Assembly: GCA_963678675.1 (NCBI GenBank)
Contig: OY783198.1
Location: 22,492,684 to 22,556,683 of the forward strand
From: Xiphydria camelus
Taxonomy: Eukaryota; Arthropoda; Insecta; Hymenoptera; Xiphydriidae
Reading direction: 5' to 3'
Length of the DNA stretch: 64,000 nt
A program made the position numbers and the translations under genes. Positions 49,488 through 60,186 of this stretch are shown here, piece by piece. Positions within the stretch are counted from its first letter, which is position 1, and each line of letters begins with the position of its first letter. The notes under the pieces are model-generated. The model was not told the DNA's origin. It saw only the letters and a list, made by a program, of their open reading frames with translations, and made no database searches.

Positions 49488-51155
49488 AGTTTCTCGGAAT
49501 TCGCATATTTTCGCGTGCGTACGAATCGCGATTTTTAATCGATCCTCCGCGTTCGACCGCGTATGTTTAATTCACGAATCTTCCCGGACTCTTGTTTACT
49601 CGTTTTCGACGACCAGAAGCGCCCGACACGCGTAGTATCGCGGATCGTCGAGTCTCGCGTTCGCGTATACAAATCGCGCCTCGCCGCGTAGAGCGCGAAT
49701 ACGTCAACCACCGCGGGCGGCGCGGTATAACGAGCCGATTAAGCGCGGTTTTAATAAGCAGGCAGGGAATTTTACTCGCGACGTACACAGGCCGGTTCCG
49801 TCCGAATCGCGCGAAGGTTACCCGTACGCGGCAGGCGCGAGCGACGTTCTCCTCTTTTCCTCCTCGCGGTCCGTATGCGGGAGAACGGTGTCAGTGTGTC
49901 AGTGTCGAGGGTATCGGGAGTCTGACAGAAGTTTCTTCGTCGTCAATATACAGCGCGCGCCACGTAATCCCTGCGCGATCGCCCGATCGATTATTATTAT
50001 AGGTATCCTTTCCCTCTCCGAATGGGTTTCGACGGTAACTCTCTCGCGTGTCCGCCAGGCGACGGGCATTCATCTGTCTTGCGCGCTCGCACGGCATATA
50101 CGGCAGACACGTGCTATGGAACCCATCCGCCGTACATACACAGCCGCTGTGGGAATCTATACGAATCGAATATAGGTCGCAAACAACAGAACTGTTACCG
50201 CGAGGAAGGTCGACGAAAAGGCCCGAATTTCCACGTCGAGAGTCGCGCGCGTCGATATTATTTTGCTCTCTCTGTACCTATAACGGGGCACTTTCGATGT
50301 GCGGAAGAAGGGACGCGTATCTCGCGATTGTGACTGGTCGCCGGGGAAAATGTTTCCAACGAAAGTTCTGCAGTTTTGGTAGTTCTACAATTTTCGTTGC
50401 TTGTGTTTTTCTCTCCGATCAGCCGATCACAAGATACAGTGTTTCGAAAAGTATCGCAATCGCGTTCAGACGTCCGGCAGTGCGTATAAAACGTCACAGG
50501 AAGTCCACCGTCTCCGCGCCTATCTCGACCGGAAGTTTCGTCCGTTTCTCGGAAACGCGTTCGCTAACCGAGGGGGAATCTCGTTTTCCACCCGACGCGC
50601 CCGCGCCGGCGGAGAGAGAGCGGGATGGAGACGTCGAATCAGCAAGAATTCGCAACCGCGCAATCTGCCAATTTAGCCTTCGCCGGCTCAAAATAAACGC
50701 GCGACAATTCGCGCGCCCGCTCTTTCGCTCTCGCGTGCTCGGCTCGTATCCCCGCTGTCGTCGCCCGTCGCCGTCGACGATCGACCGACTAACCAAACTC
50801 GAGAGTCGATTCGATACACGTAACGCGCCTGCACGTACGCTGCTACGAGCCTCCCGTACGTCTACATCTCTGCAGGAGCGCGTACACGTTCCGCCTCTCT
50901 TTGCATACCCGACTCTCGCATGCAGCCGATGGGCGCGTCGCGCCGCGCTTTACGACGCCCGTTCTGCTCGGCTGCCGCTGGCAACGAGCTTCGCGCGCGA
51001 GTTAGCACTTCGTCGCTATTTCCAGCCGGGCAACATTGATTCTTCCGATCGCCTCGTTTCACTCTTATCGTCCCCGATAACCGCGCGCGCGCGGCAATAG
51101 CGAACGATGACACCGCAAACTTTGGCCCTCCTCGGGTATCGCGCGCGTAGCACGA
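49488..51155. other. Intron 1 stretch with a long chance open frame
   Basis: Holds the longest open frame of the window (50048-51100, 350 codons), low in Asp/Glu and hydrophobic patterning, high in Arg/Ser, without recognisable domains. The end of the stretch is CpG-dense and may be promoter DNA for the candidate exon at 51156. Confidence 0.4.
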
Positions 51156-51213
51156 ATGGTGCGGATACGAACTCTACTCTCTGAGGAGAGCGACTCGAAC
51201 GGCCGAGTACAAT
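51156..51213 (+). CDS. Weak candidate first coding exon (19 residues, phase 1)
   Basis: The ATG at 51156 opens MVRIRTLLSEESDSNGRVQ and reaches ACAAT|GTAAGTGC, a good donor. An in-frame TGA at 51108 lies upstream. It leaves phase 1, which does not fit the phase-2 acceptor of exon 2, so it would need an intermediate exon, belong to another transcript, or be noncoding. The peptide looks more protein-like than its surroundings, but the evidence is thin. Confidence 0.2.
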
Positions 51214-52123
51214 GTAAGTGCGGGCGGACTGGGATGGGGGTCGTAAACGACCCCCGAGAGCCTCGATTCACGGTCCTTAGCGCGGTGTATATATGTACCT
51301 ATTTTCTGTTTACCTTTTACTCTGTGTTCCTTCCACTTACGTTGCTTTTCGAGCTACATTTATTGCGTCGTTGGTATTTGCTGGTAAATATCGTTGAACA
51401 AGCGTCGGTCATTTTCTCAGCAGTTTCCGAAATGACTTCTGTACGGATTTTGGAGAGGTTCCATTGGAAAATCGCACACGCATTCTCACATAAAAACGTT
51501 TTGATGTCTCCTAAAATCGTTCGTCCAACAAAATTGAGCGTAGCTTATTACAGTCTACTCGCCCAGTCTGCTGTCGCGCGCGTACTGCAATCGGCAAACC
51601 ATTTAAATTATTCCGCTTCCGAGTCTCATTAGCATTTCAGATTCTTGGCGATCGCGCGAATTAATTAATCGCGTCGAGAGATTGAGAGAGGAAGGGGGAG
51701 GGGGAAAGAGACACATATAGGTGTAGGCGACATCGTTGCGGGGCGATCGTGGGTAATTGATAATATTACGATCGGTCGAAAGTTTTTGATCGAGTTTCAC
51801 GCCGCTCCTTTCGCCGGAGAGAGAGAGAGAGAGAGAGGAAAAAAGGAAAGATATACGCCGAAGGATCGAGGAGGAGGAGTAGGAGGTGGACATAATTTTT
51901 TCCGCGGGGTGGAAGTTTCCTTTTCCCCCGTCGAGAAAGATGGAGAATCTCCGACGAGCGGTTAGCCGTATATCGCGCGTTATTGTCTCGCTCCGAGGGA
52001 AAGGGAGAGGAGAGAGAGAGAGGATACAGATTTTCATCTCCAAAGAGTTATTCACCCGTCCAGGCGCTTTAAACAGGTGGAAACTCTCTAGTCACCTTTC
52101 CCTAACGGTTGGCTTTTCCGCAG

Positions 52124-52192
52124 CCCCTCCGCTACGACGTCCACCATGGAGATGAGCCTGTTGACCATCTTTGCAAGGTTATAACTGAATAA
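52124..52192 (+). other. Possible small terminal exon with poly(A) signal
   Basis: A polypyrimidine tract ending TTTTCCGCAG (52114-52123) is followed by an open frame reading PLRYDVHHGDEPVDHLCKVI and one more residue to TAA at 52190, which overlaps AATAAA (52188-52193). In another frame ATG at 52146 runs to a weak donor at 52178 in phase 2. Either a cryptic terminal exon (premature polyadenylation), a remnant, or chance. Confidence 0.2.
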
Positions 52193-54090
52193 ATCTTAAC
52201 TACTTAATCTTTCTGCCTATGCCTCTGTCACCTTTCCATTTTTCGCACACTTAATATTATTCTGTTGTATTAAAACATTACGTCTACGCCTGTATTATCT
52301 CCTCAGTGACTCTAAATTCGAAAGAGTGCGATTTTACTTGAAACCGGATCAACTCGCTTTATACTCCTTCGAAGTGAAAGCGCATTCTTTCAAATTTATA
52401 GAGGAAAGAGATGCTCGAGACTGGACGTCCAGAGCAAAATATGTAAAAACTCGAAAAAATTGGAAATCTCAGCGTAGATCACTTTTGCTGTCGCGTCGAC
52501 GCACAGTCTCGCGTTTATCGCAGTGGGCTTTAACATCGAGTGGAAATAATTAAAAGTCGGTTTTCCCGTCTTTCGGATAAGCGCTTTTCTTCTCGGTAAA
52601 TGTCTTAGCGAGTCAATTTTACCCGAAAGATGGAAAAACCGAGTTTAAGGCTACCAAGTCTATTAAGAGTTCACGCTAACATCGCTGTTTTTACCGCGTA
52701 ATGCTTGTCTCGGTAAAATTAGATCCTGTACGGTTACGTGTAATTACCACGGGCCAGTCACTCCTGAACCGGTATTGTCGTTTGGACCTACATCATGCGA
52801 CTGCCGCGCTTCTGTTAAAATAATAACTTGTGGATCCTTAACGGAATAGTCACGATGCAATGTAAATTGGCATAATTTTATCGCGCGACTATACGCATTT
52901 ATAACAGTTAACGCGTCTGTTACAGTTATGAATTCTATTTTTTTCTGACCCGGAAACTCACGCGACAAGCGACGGGAAGTATATCCGTCGCGCGGAAGTT
53001 AGGTGTGCACGCACGAGGAAGGATGAAAAGATCGAAGATTCATTCGGTTTGTCGACGCTGTATGATCGTTGCGATCGTATAAAAAAATCGCGCGGAAGCC
53101 AGAGTAAAATAAAGCAGCATATAACGGGGCGAGAAGGGAATGAGTCTACCAAAGAGTTCGATGCTAAAAATCCGTGGTACATGTGTGAATAATATACACA
53201 GCGACGTGCAGTAATGAAAATATGAGCACCGGCCTACCGTGAATCTCTTCCAAGCGACCTCGTGCCCGTCCGAAGTACGTCGAGCTTCGCTTTCGACCAA
53301 CTGATCTTTATCGGCTCGAGCCAATATGGCGGAGGCACGAGGTCGATCGCTACCGCAGAGATCCCATCCTCCTTGAAACGACGTCTGACGAGGCTGTAGA
53401 GCAGTACGAGGGAAACGGACGCATCGAGAGTCGCGTAAAATGTATCTAAGCTGCGGAAAGAATCCAACCGGCATTCGCACACGTCTGAGTATTCGCATAT
53501 TTCGACGCGGAGACGCGCGCGCGCCAACTAGCGACGCGACTAAAAGCCCCGTCGTCGAGCGCGAGAAAGAAACAAGAATTGCATTTATTTATCGCGCGTG
53601 ACTGGAGGAGGGACCGCGCGGTGTCGAGAGGAGCGACGTCTGGAAAAAGCGTTTAACGTGACAGCGAGACGGTCGCATCGAAATCACTTAATTATACCAC
53701 CGCTCCAAAGTCGCGGAGAGTCGCGCCCGACCGAAATTAACCCAGACGATGCTCGAGCGCTGCGCGCGTCTGCGTCCCTCCGTGGGGGAACTGAGTCGCG
53801 CGCGCGGTGACGCCACTCGGCGACGTTCGATCGACATCCACGCACCACGGGTACCGAGGAAACCGGCCGAGCGGCGCTCCGCGCGGGTCGACGGGAGCGG
53901 GAGTTCGATCGCGTGATCGGGGAGGGTCGCGCGCGAGATGGGCGTTTTCTCCTTTGCGATTACGTTAATGAGCGTAACGGATCCGATGGTATCGCGCGCG
54001 GCCGGCGCTCGTCGCTAAGGGGGCTGGCGCTCCTTCCGCCGCGGCCGGACGGAGAGCCGTCGTCGGGATTGTCGGGTCGGGGAACGCGCG
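52193..54090. other. Intron 1 stretch, no supported exon
   Basis: Apart from the two protein-like minus-strand frames noted separately, nothing is recognised. The part from 53500 to 54090 is CpG-dense. Confidence 0.45.
52744..52968 (-). other. Unrecognised protein-like open frame
   Basis: The minus-strand frame (no ATG; open from about 52998, stop at 52744-52746) has a balanced, hydrophobic/polar composition unlike the Arg/Ser-rich chance frames nearby, for example the segment VTDALTVINAYSRAIKL. A second such frame lies at 53234-53527 on the same strand (DTFYATLDASVSLVLLYSL). They could be remnants of an old gene or element. I recognise no family. Confidence 0.15.
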
Positions 54091-54270
54091 CACTGAGAGA
54101 AAAATGTAATTCCAATCAAATTGTTCGTGTTGAAGCTTAAATTTTGTGAAATTTTTTATCGTGTGTCCGGTTGGACTGTATATACTAGTTGGAATAACTA
54201 AATTGGTTCGTTTCATTCATTAAAATTCGTTTTGCTGACCGATGTGATCCAATTAAACTTCACTATCTCA

Positions 54271-54372
54271 TTAACCCTGGAATGCTACCCATAAGTACAT
54301 ATTTTGAAGAGGTGGAAAGAGTTATTCCTTCTCTGGGGTGCAGGTGTACCCCGGGTGGTATTCCAGGATTAA
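54271..54372. mobile_element. 102-bp TTAA element (piggyBac-like MITE)
   Basis: TTAA at 54271 and 54369 with inverted ends CCCTGGAATGCTACCC and GGGTGGTATTCCAGG (a few mismatches). It lies in an AT-rich stretch that begins with CACTGAGAGAAAAATG at 54091, probably a decayed TA-type element whose right end I cannot define. Confidence 0.75.
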
Positions 54373-54443
54373 ACTAATCAGAATTGGTTTGTTTCAATAA
54401 ATGATTTCGGCAGACCAACTGTGGAGAAGTACAGTGTTAACTA

Positions 54444-54660
54444 CACTGAGAAAGAAATAATTTGATGTAATAAAATTTTGAAATCACGGGCGGCCAACTA
54501 AATGCACCCGTTGTTATTTGAATAAATATTTAGTTGAAGCAGCTAAGTATCAATTTACCTCGACTAAATTTTAGTGACTTTAATTACATATTTGTTGAGT
54601 TAATTACATATCTAGTTGGTTCGCCCGAGAGGTTGTGATTTGCAAATATTTTTCTCAATG
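54444..54660. mobile_element. 217-bp CACTGAGAAA-type TIR element
   Basis: Left end CACTGAGAAAGAAATAATTT, right end CAAATATTTTTCTCAATG; similarity runs inward through AATCACGGGCGGCCAACTA and its inverted partner. TA precedes the left end; the right TA is lost. Same terminal motif as 28204 and 57698. Confidence 0.7.
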
Positions 54661-55289
54661 CGAGGTCCGGTGAACTTCGACTACTCCCGATAATGCACTC
54701 GAGACGCTACGCGATAAATTTAGGCGTTTAAACGTTCTTAAGAAGAAAGGAGAGTTACTATATGTACAGCTCCTGCCGACGCCGCAAGAAACGCAGAGGA
54801 ACGCGCGGAAAGGGAAGGGGACAAGGACGAGGTCGAATTCGACGCGCTAACAGTCCCGCGCCTCGTTATTTTGCCCGGCTGCTTTCACCGAACCGTATTA
54901 ATTGCCGGCGCGACCGAACGCGCGCGCGCGCGCATGCTTTTCTTTCGCGCGCTAGGATAGCGAATTAGAAAGTTTCTTTCTCGGTGAGGATGCGAAGAGA
55001 GTTTTATCGTCGGACGGGAGGGGGATCGTCCGTTGCGATTTTATACGGAAGAATCGCTCGTACTTTTTTCTCTTTCGCGAAGATTCTCTCCATCGAGTCT
55101 TCGCAATTTTCTTCCTCCGTCTTGGCGGAGCGAAACGGTGCACTTAACCCGGTTGCTACGTCGACGCCGCGGGTTCTCCATTGTCGCGCGTCTTCGGTCG
55201 AAGTTTTATCGAAACGAGGACGTCGCGTTTCTCACGGTGACCGAGCTATTCATCCTGTCGATGGATTATGTCATTTGCGTCTCTTTCGC
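54661..55289. other. Intron 1 stretch, nothing recognised
   Basis: Arg/Ser-coding CpG-rich DNA with a (GC)n run at about 54911-54924. No exon recognised. Confidence 0.5.
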
Positions 55290-55991
55290 TTAACCCATTA
55301 GTGCATCAAGTTAAGGAAGATGAAAAATACTTTTTCTTGGAGAAAATTACTTCCTTTTATTCAAATATATTACAAAAAATACGAAGAACAAAAAAACACT
55401 GCTATTTTGCACAATATTTATCATCCGATATATCGGATTATATGCACAGAATACTTGATCAAAAAGTATGATAATTTTTGAAACATACTTTCGGATGCAA
55501 ACCGATCCCACATTTTGAACAAGTAAATTTACTTTTCCCCCCACAGAATCTACATAACTTCTCTGTTGGTAGGTACATATTCGGGCCTATGATCACGACC
55601 ATCATATCTGATGTCAGTTAGAGGATTTGATAAACTATTAAAATAATCACTGGAGCAAAATTGGATAAATTACAAACTTTTACATAATTAACTGATGTTT
55701 TCATAACCTTGCTTGATTATAAGTTATGTTCTAAAAACATTTCTAAAAAAGATAACAGCATTTACTCTTACCCTTCTCACCTTGGGCCGTACTGTGAAGA
55801 ATCCGTTCTTGAAAAAATGACTTCTCAATAAAAACAAGCACAAACAAACTACTCTAAGCACTGTAAACACATAAAGCAATGTCCATAGTACTGTCTAGAA
55901 TGCAAAAGAAATTTAAGGTTATGTTTATTATTCTTGTGCGCACTGAAATCCGCGCATCCGATATATCGGATCTTATGCACTAATGGGTTAA
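55290..55991 (-). mobile_element. 702-bp piggyBac-derived element with TTAA ends
   Basis: TTAA at 55290-55293 and 55988-55991 with inverted ends CCCATTAGTGCAT and ATGCACTAATGGG. The motif ATCCGATATATCGGAT occurs next to the right end and again internally near 55426, followed both times by a TATGCAC-type word, so the left part may carry an extra or rearranged piece. It keeps only the C-terminal end of a transposase gene on the minus strand, so it is an internally deleted, non-autonomous copy. Confidence 0.85.
55459..55669 (-). pseudogene. piggyBac transposase C-terminal remnant (cysteine-rich domain)
   Basis: Read on the minus strand, the frame gives a stretch containing NPLTDIRYDGRDHRPEYVP, then shifts frame near 55555 (the first frame meets TAG at 55550-55552) and continues as CRFCGGKSKFTCSKCGIGL followed by HPKVCF, ending at TGA 55459-55461. 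The spacing CxxC-x7-CxxC-x4-H-x3-C matches the cysteine-rich domain that ends piggyBac-type transposases and binds the element ends. The catalytic DDD core is absent. The frameshift and missing core make it non-functional. Family assignment is from the cysteine pattern plus TTAA ends and is secure at superfamily level. Confidence 0.8.
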
Positions 55992-57174
55992 AGGAATTTT
56001 TCTCTATTTCAATTGTGTGGATAGGGTTTTTAATCGATAAACGATACCGATTGTCTACTCAAAAATAACGATGAGGAGGTATTCGTATTCATTGAAATGC
56101 GCAATTCTCCTGGATTTAAAAGTAAAACGAAGTCTTGCATATACATACAGAGAAAGCGATACACAGAAAGAGGAAGAGAAAAAGGTATGCAATCCCCCGG
56201 ACGCAGATCCATCCGCACGCAGGCAGGCCGCGTGTACGCGCTCGTGGATGAAGGGGCGCGGCCTCCGCGCTCCGCGTACGTTCGCAGTCCGGTGAAGGTC
56301 TTGGGGATAACGAGATAACGCCGCGAACGTAATAACGTCGAATTTCTGCTCACGCCGGACGCTTGACCCCGCGACGCCGAGGCAAAAGACGACTTTTTTA
56401 ACGCTCCAACGGAGCCTCGCGATATTTCGCACGCGCAACGACAGTCCCCTCCAAAACGTCGCGGGGGGGAACGGGAAGCCACCGCACGCCATGCTAATTC
56501 GTCGAAATTCGAGGACGGTTCGGGTTACGCGATATCGCGCGACGTCTTTTAACTGCGTCGCGCCCGAGCTCGTTGAGCCGAGCGCGCGGACGTATAGTAC
56601 ATTTCTACCCCGTTACCAACTGTAAACTGACTTCTTTTCGATGTCTTTTCGGCTCCGCACGCGGCCCCAAAACGTCCGTATGATCCGAGACTGCAACCGA
56701 GAGTCGTTAACCCGAGATCAACACACGTATATATCCAGCAGCAGGTGTTGGCGGCAGGTGCGAGCTCGCGTTGTTGCGGCAGCCGCGTTGTTTTGCTTTA
56801 ACGCGCTGCTCCCCTCATCTGCTTTCCTCTAAATATTGTATTTTCACCCGTCCGACTTCTTACACGGTGTTCCACTCGATTTTCACGCGCAAAATGCCTC
56901 GGATAATGAGCAACTCCAACGGAGGCAAGAAGCACCTCCGCGAATTCCAGTGATTTTCGACGCTTCTCGCGTGACGCGCGCTCGTCGCTCCCCCCTTTTC
57001 TCACCGCCTCCACGCGCAATAACGCTTCTCCCGGAAGCGCGAGCGCGGATGCCGATTGATTGATCCTCGGGAATCCGAGCCGCGAAGGGGGGACACGCGA
57101 GCGCGAACAGCCGGGCTGACGGACGAACTCGACGCGTCCGTTTAGAAATTCAACACCGACGATTTCTGTTTCAG
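55992..57174. other. End of intron 1 before exon 2
   Basis: CpG-rich intronic DNA with no exon recognised. It ends in a fair polypyrimidine tract and acceptor, GATTTCTGTTTCAG (57161-57174). A long minus-strand frame over 56798-57538 is the antisense shadow of exon 2 and its flanks. Confidence 0.6.
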
Positions 57175-57355
57175 CGTGGACCGCGACCGGCTTCGGGAGC
57201 AGGAGCGGCAGGCCCGCGCGGCGATGTCGGTCCAGGCGGAGCAGGCAGCCGCAGGGGGCGGTCCTGACACCCGGCACGGTCATCACCACGGGCATCATCA
57301 TCATCACGCCAATCCACACGCCGTCTCCGCCTCGCTCTTCCGTGCTCCCGTCAGG
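57175..57355 (+). CDS. Common exon 2 (60 residues, His-rich), gene not identified
   Basis: Opens after GTTTCAG with one base completing a phase-2 codon, then 60 codons, ending at CCCGTCAGG|GTGAGTC in phase 0. The 181-base length fits exactly one acceptor and one donor. The translation starts VDRDRLREQERQARAAM (charged, likely helical), then an Ala/Gln/Gly stretch, a His-rich stretch (HGHHHGHHHHH, residues 34-44 of the exon) and SASLFRAPVR. An internal ATG at 57223 (MSVQAEQ) could serve transcripts with noncoding first exons. No signal peptide or membrane segment, so a cytoplasmic N-terminal region is likely. Family unknown; the charged, Ala-rich, His-rich order recalls N-terminal regions of some Kv1 channels, but low-complexity sequence is weak evidence. 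Confidence 0.8.
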
Positions 57356-57697
57356 GTGAGTCGCATTCTCATGGTCCCCGGTACTTGGTTTTTCCCGTCG
57401 CGCCGCGGGATGACGATTTATTCCCGCGAGGAGTTTTCGCCGCGCGGGTTTATCTACGGCGGGAGAGGATCGAGAGAGCGGACTCGCGACGAGCCATCTG
57501 GTCCTACACGACCGGCCCCCCCCCCCCCTTTGCTTCATCGTCGCGTCGAGTGCGCGCGCGCTCGTCTACGGAAGTTGGCGGACGCGTTGGAATATTTAGC
57601 CCCCGGGGAATCCCTCGCGCTCTCTTGCGGTCTGGCGCGGATCTTCCGTTCGGATGGAGGCAGCGACAGCTGTTCGAGAGAATCGCGCGTAGATGTA
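57356..57697. other. Start of intron 2
   Basis: Donor at 57356 followed by CpG-rich DNA and a C-run near 57518-57530. The plus-strand frame stays open past the donor for a while, as expected for stop-poor DNA. Confidence 0.6.
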
Positions 57698-58245
57698 CAC
57701 TGGGAAAAATATTATAATTTCCCAGACGGACGAATTCAGTGTGTTTTATATATAACCCGTATGTGGTTTTGGTCATACATGGATTATATATGATATCTAT
57801 ATTAAGCGTATAAGGACTATAGTCCTTTAATGTTTGTATAATCCATATATAATATATTATATATGGATTATACAAATCCATAATATATCATATATGGATT
57901 ATACAAACATTAAAAAATCTGTATACAGTCCTTACACGGATAATACAGAAATCATATCTTAATCTATATGTGGCCAAAACCACATATGAATTATATACTA
58001 TTGAACCATAATCCTGGAGACCATGACCCAACTGTTTGGTGAAATATGGATTCTCCGTCTGTTTGACTTGACTGACTGCTTTCTGGTTAAAATAATTAGA
58101 CATGTAGTTTGTGAAGTACTAAACATTTAATTAGAATAACTTGATATTTCGTTCAACTTAATAGTATATATTTTGGTTAGAATATCTAACTTGACTCGTC
58201 AAACCAGATGCGTTTTGTCATTTAAACCAAGTTATTTTTCGCAGT
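57698..58245. mobile_element. 548-bp CACTGGGAAAAAT-type TIR element with long palindrome
   Basis: Left end CACTGGGAAAAATATTATAA, right end TTATTTTTCGCAGTG, inverted with mismatches; TA precedes the left end and CA follows the right. The interior (about 57759-57988) is an imperfect palindrome: ATGTGGTTTTGG against CCAAAACCACAT, and TTAATGTTTGTATAATCC against GGATTATACAAACATTAA. The word ATATATGGATTATA recurs several times. Non-coding. It lies about 340 bp after exon 2. Confidence 0.75.
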
Positions 58246-60142
58246 GCACGACCGTCGTTTCCATAGCAAAAAACGCGTTCGGTATGTTTTCTTTCCCGAC
58301 GCTTACCGAGAAAAGTGCAACAACGACGCGCGCCCGAGACACGCGCGACACTCGACCCGCGACAAGAACGTCATCGACCTCGCGCAGTTCCCTCGAACGG
58401 TACGACTCGCGCCGATTGGCTCGCCCGAGAGAGTCCACCGGCTTTTCCCTTCCGGTTTCCATCGCGTCACTCTCCTCCGGCCAATCGTTTCCCGCGGCGC
58501 TCAACAGGTGTGCTTATCCCCGACTTTTCCCACTTTTCCATAATAACCGTTTACGAGCCACTTTGCAGTAACTCTATAACCGAGCTCATTGAGAAACTAG
58601 TTTCCCCCGTCCGCGTTCGGCGCCTATACCCCGTAACTGCGCGGAAATCTCGCGATATTGGACTCGGATCAAAGCTTTTCCGCGAGCAATATTCGACGGC
58701 GCTTTCAATTCCCGCACTCGAATCTGAATAACGAATATTCACTCGCGAGTAGTAATTGAATAGAGCGCGATTGTGATATCAATATCGAAAAATTCCAATG
58801 ACAATTGCCTTTCGTCGCGCTTATCTCGTAACCTCCGAACATTTCGTCGATATTCGTACAAAACTTTCTGCAGCTCGAATTACGATCGTTAAAAAAGTAC
58901 TCCCCGTCAATCAACCCGAAATGTTCACGCGTAACGGGTTAATCGCGATCGAAGCGGACACCTCGAATCCCGACGTTGATCGATGCCCCTCGAAACGCGC
59001 CCCCGATCGTCGTTTTTCGACGCGAAATACGAGGCCTCGGAAATTACGCGGGCAAACAGATCGCGCGGTAAAGTGAATCGTACACGCGGACGTGACCGCT
59101 CGACACGCGCCCCCTCTTCGCCCGCGGAGAGCGATAAGAGTTAATCCGGCACATCTGCCGCGCATTCGAACTTTGAAGCACGTGACGCCGTCGTCGGGTC
59201 ACAACCGGAGACTTCTTTTCCGGTCGAGTTTCCGTCCTCTCGCGGTGGCGCGTACCTCCGAGCGTGTATACTTACGTGATATCCGCGCGGTACTCTTCGT
59301 ACACGGTACAGCCGTACCCGTTCGTGGCCGCTTCGACGTACGACGGTTGCAAGCCAGTCGTTAAAGGTCGAGACGGCATGGCTGTACGTGAGCAGCGCTG
59401 TGACATACGTGACGCGCAGCGATTCCGTTATGGCGGGATTATGGCTACGGGTACGGTGGGTACGCGTCGGAAATTCGAGACGTCCCGCGGTGACGAGAGA
59501 GAGAGATACCAATTTCTCTTAAGTATATTTTCCCGTAAAGTCCGTCGAGAGGTGCTTCCGTTCTATCTGCGGGACGATTTGAAGTAATTCGCGTCGACGG
59601 AGCTTCGGTACGGTCTCCGCCGTGTTGTTTCAACGGTGCGCGTAAACTGTTTTACACAGAAATACATCAGTAATCGCTTTTATTATCGTTCTAACTGCCC
59701 TCGAATACCCGAGACCATTGGGGGAGGGGCAGAAAAGTTTCCCCCGAGAACAAAAGCCGAAACGATAGAAACCGGTTGGCGAACCGCTAGCCCTCTCCCC
59801 TCCGCGAGAGAGCAGACCGTCCCTCGTCCAGTAATTCGATTAATCCCGCGCTTCCGTAATCTTGGCAGGATCTACGCGTAACACGGGGTCGGGCAATGGC
59901 GGAAGGCAACGAGCTCGTTCACCCTCCCCTCTCGAGGCCGGGGGGGGGGGGGTCGCTCAACACCCCGATTCGCTCCTCTCGCGCGTCCATCTGGAGGTTT
60001 AGGGTTAAGTCTCGTCGTCGTCGTCGTGGTGTCGTTCGCGCCGCGTTTCGAAGTAAACCGACTCGATCTCCCCCCTTCTCGACTACTCAACCCTTCTCGC
60101 TGCCGCCTCCCTCATTTATTTGCTCGCTCGTTCCTTGCCTCC

Positions 60143-60186
<44 letters not shown>

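Noticed and set aside
50048..51100. 350-codon plus-strand open frame
   Set aside because: Arg/Ser-rich, no recognisable domain, lies in stop-poor CpG-rich DNA where frames of this kind occur on both strands throughout the window.
56798..57538. 246-codon minus-strand open frame
   Set aside because: It is the antisense of exon 2 and its flanks; exon 2 on the plus strand has proper splice sites and phase.
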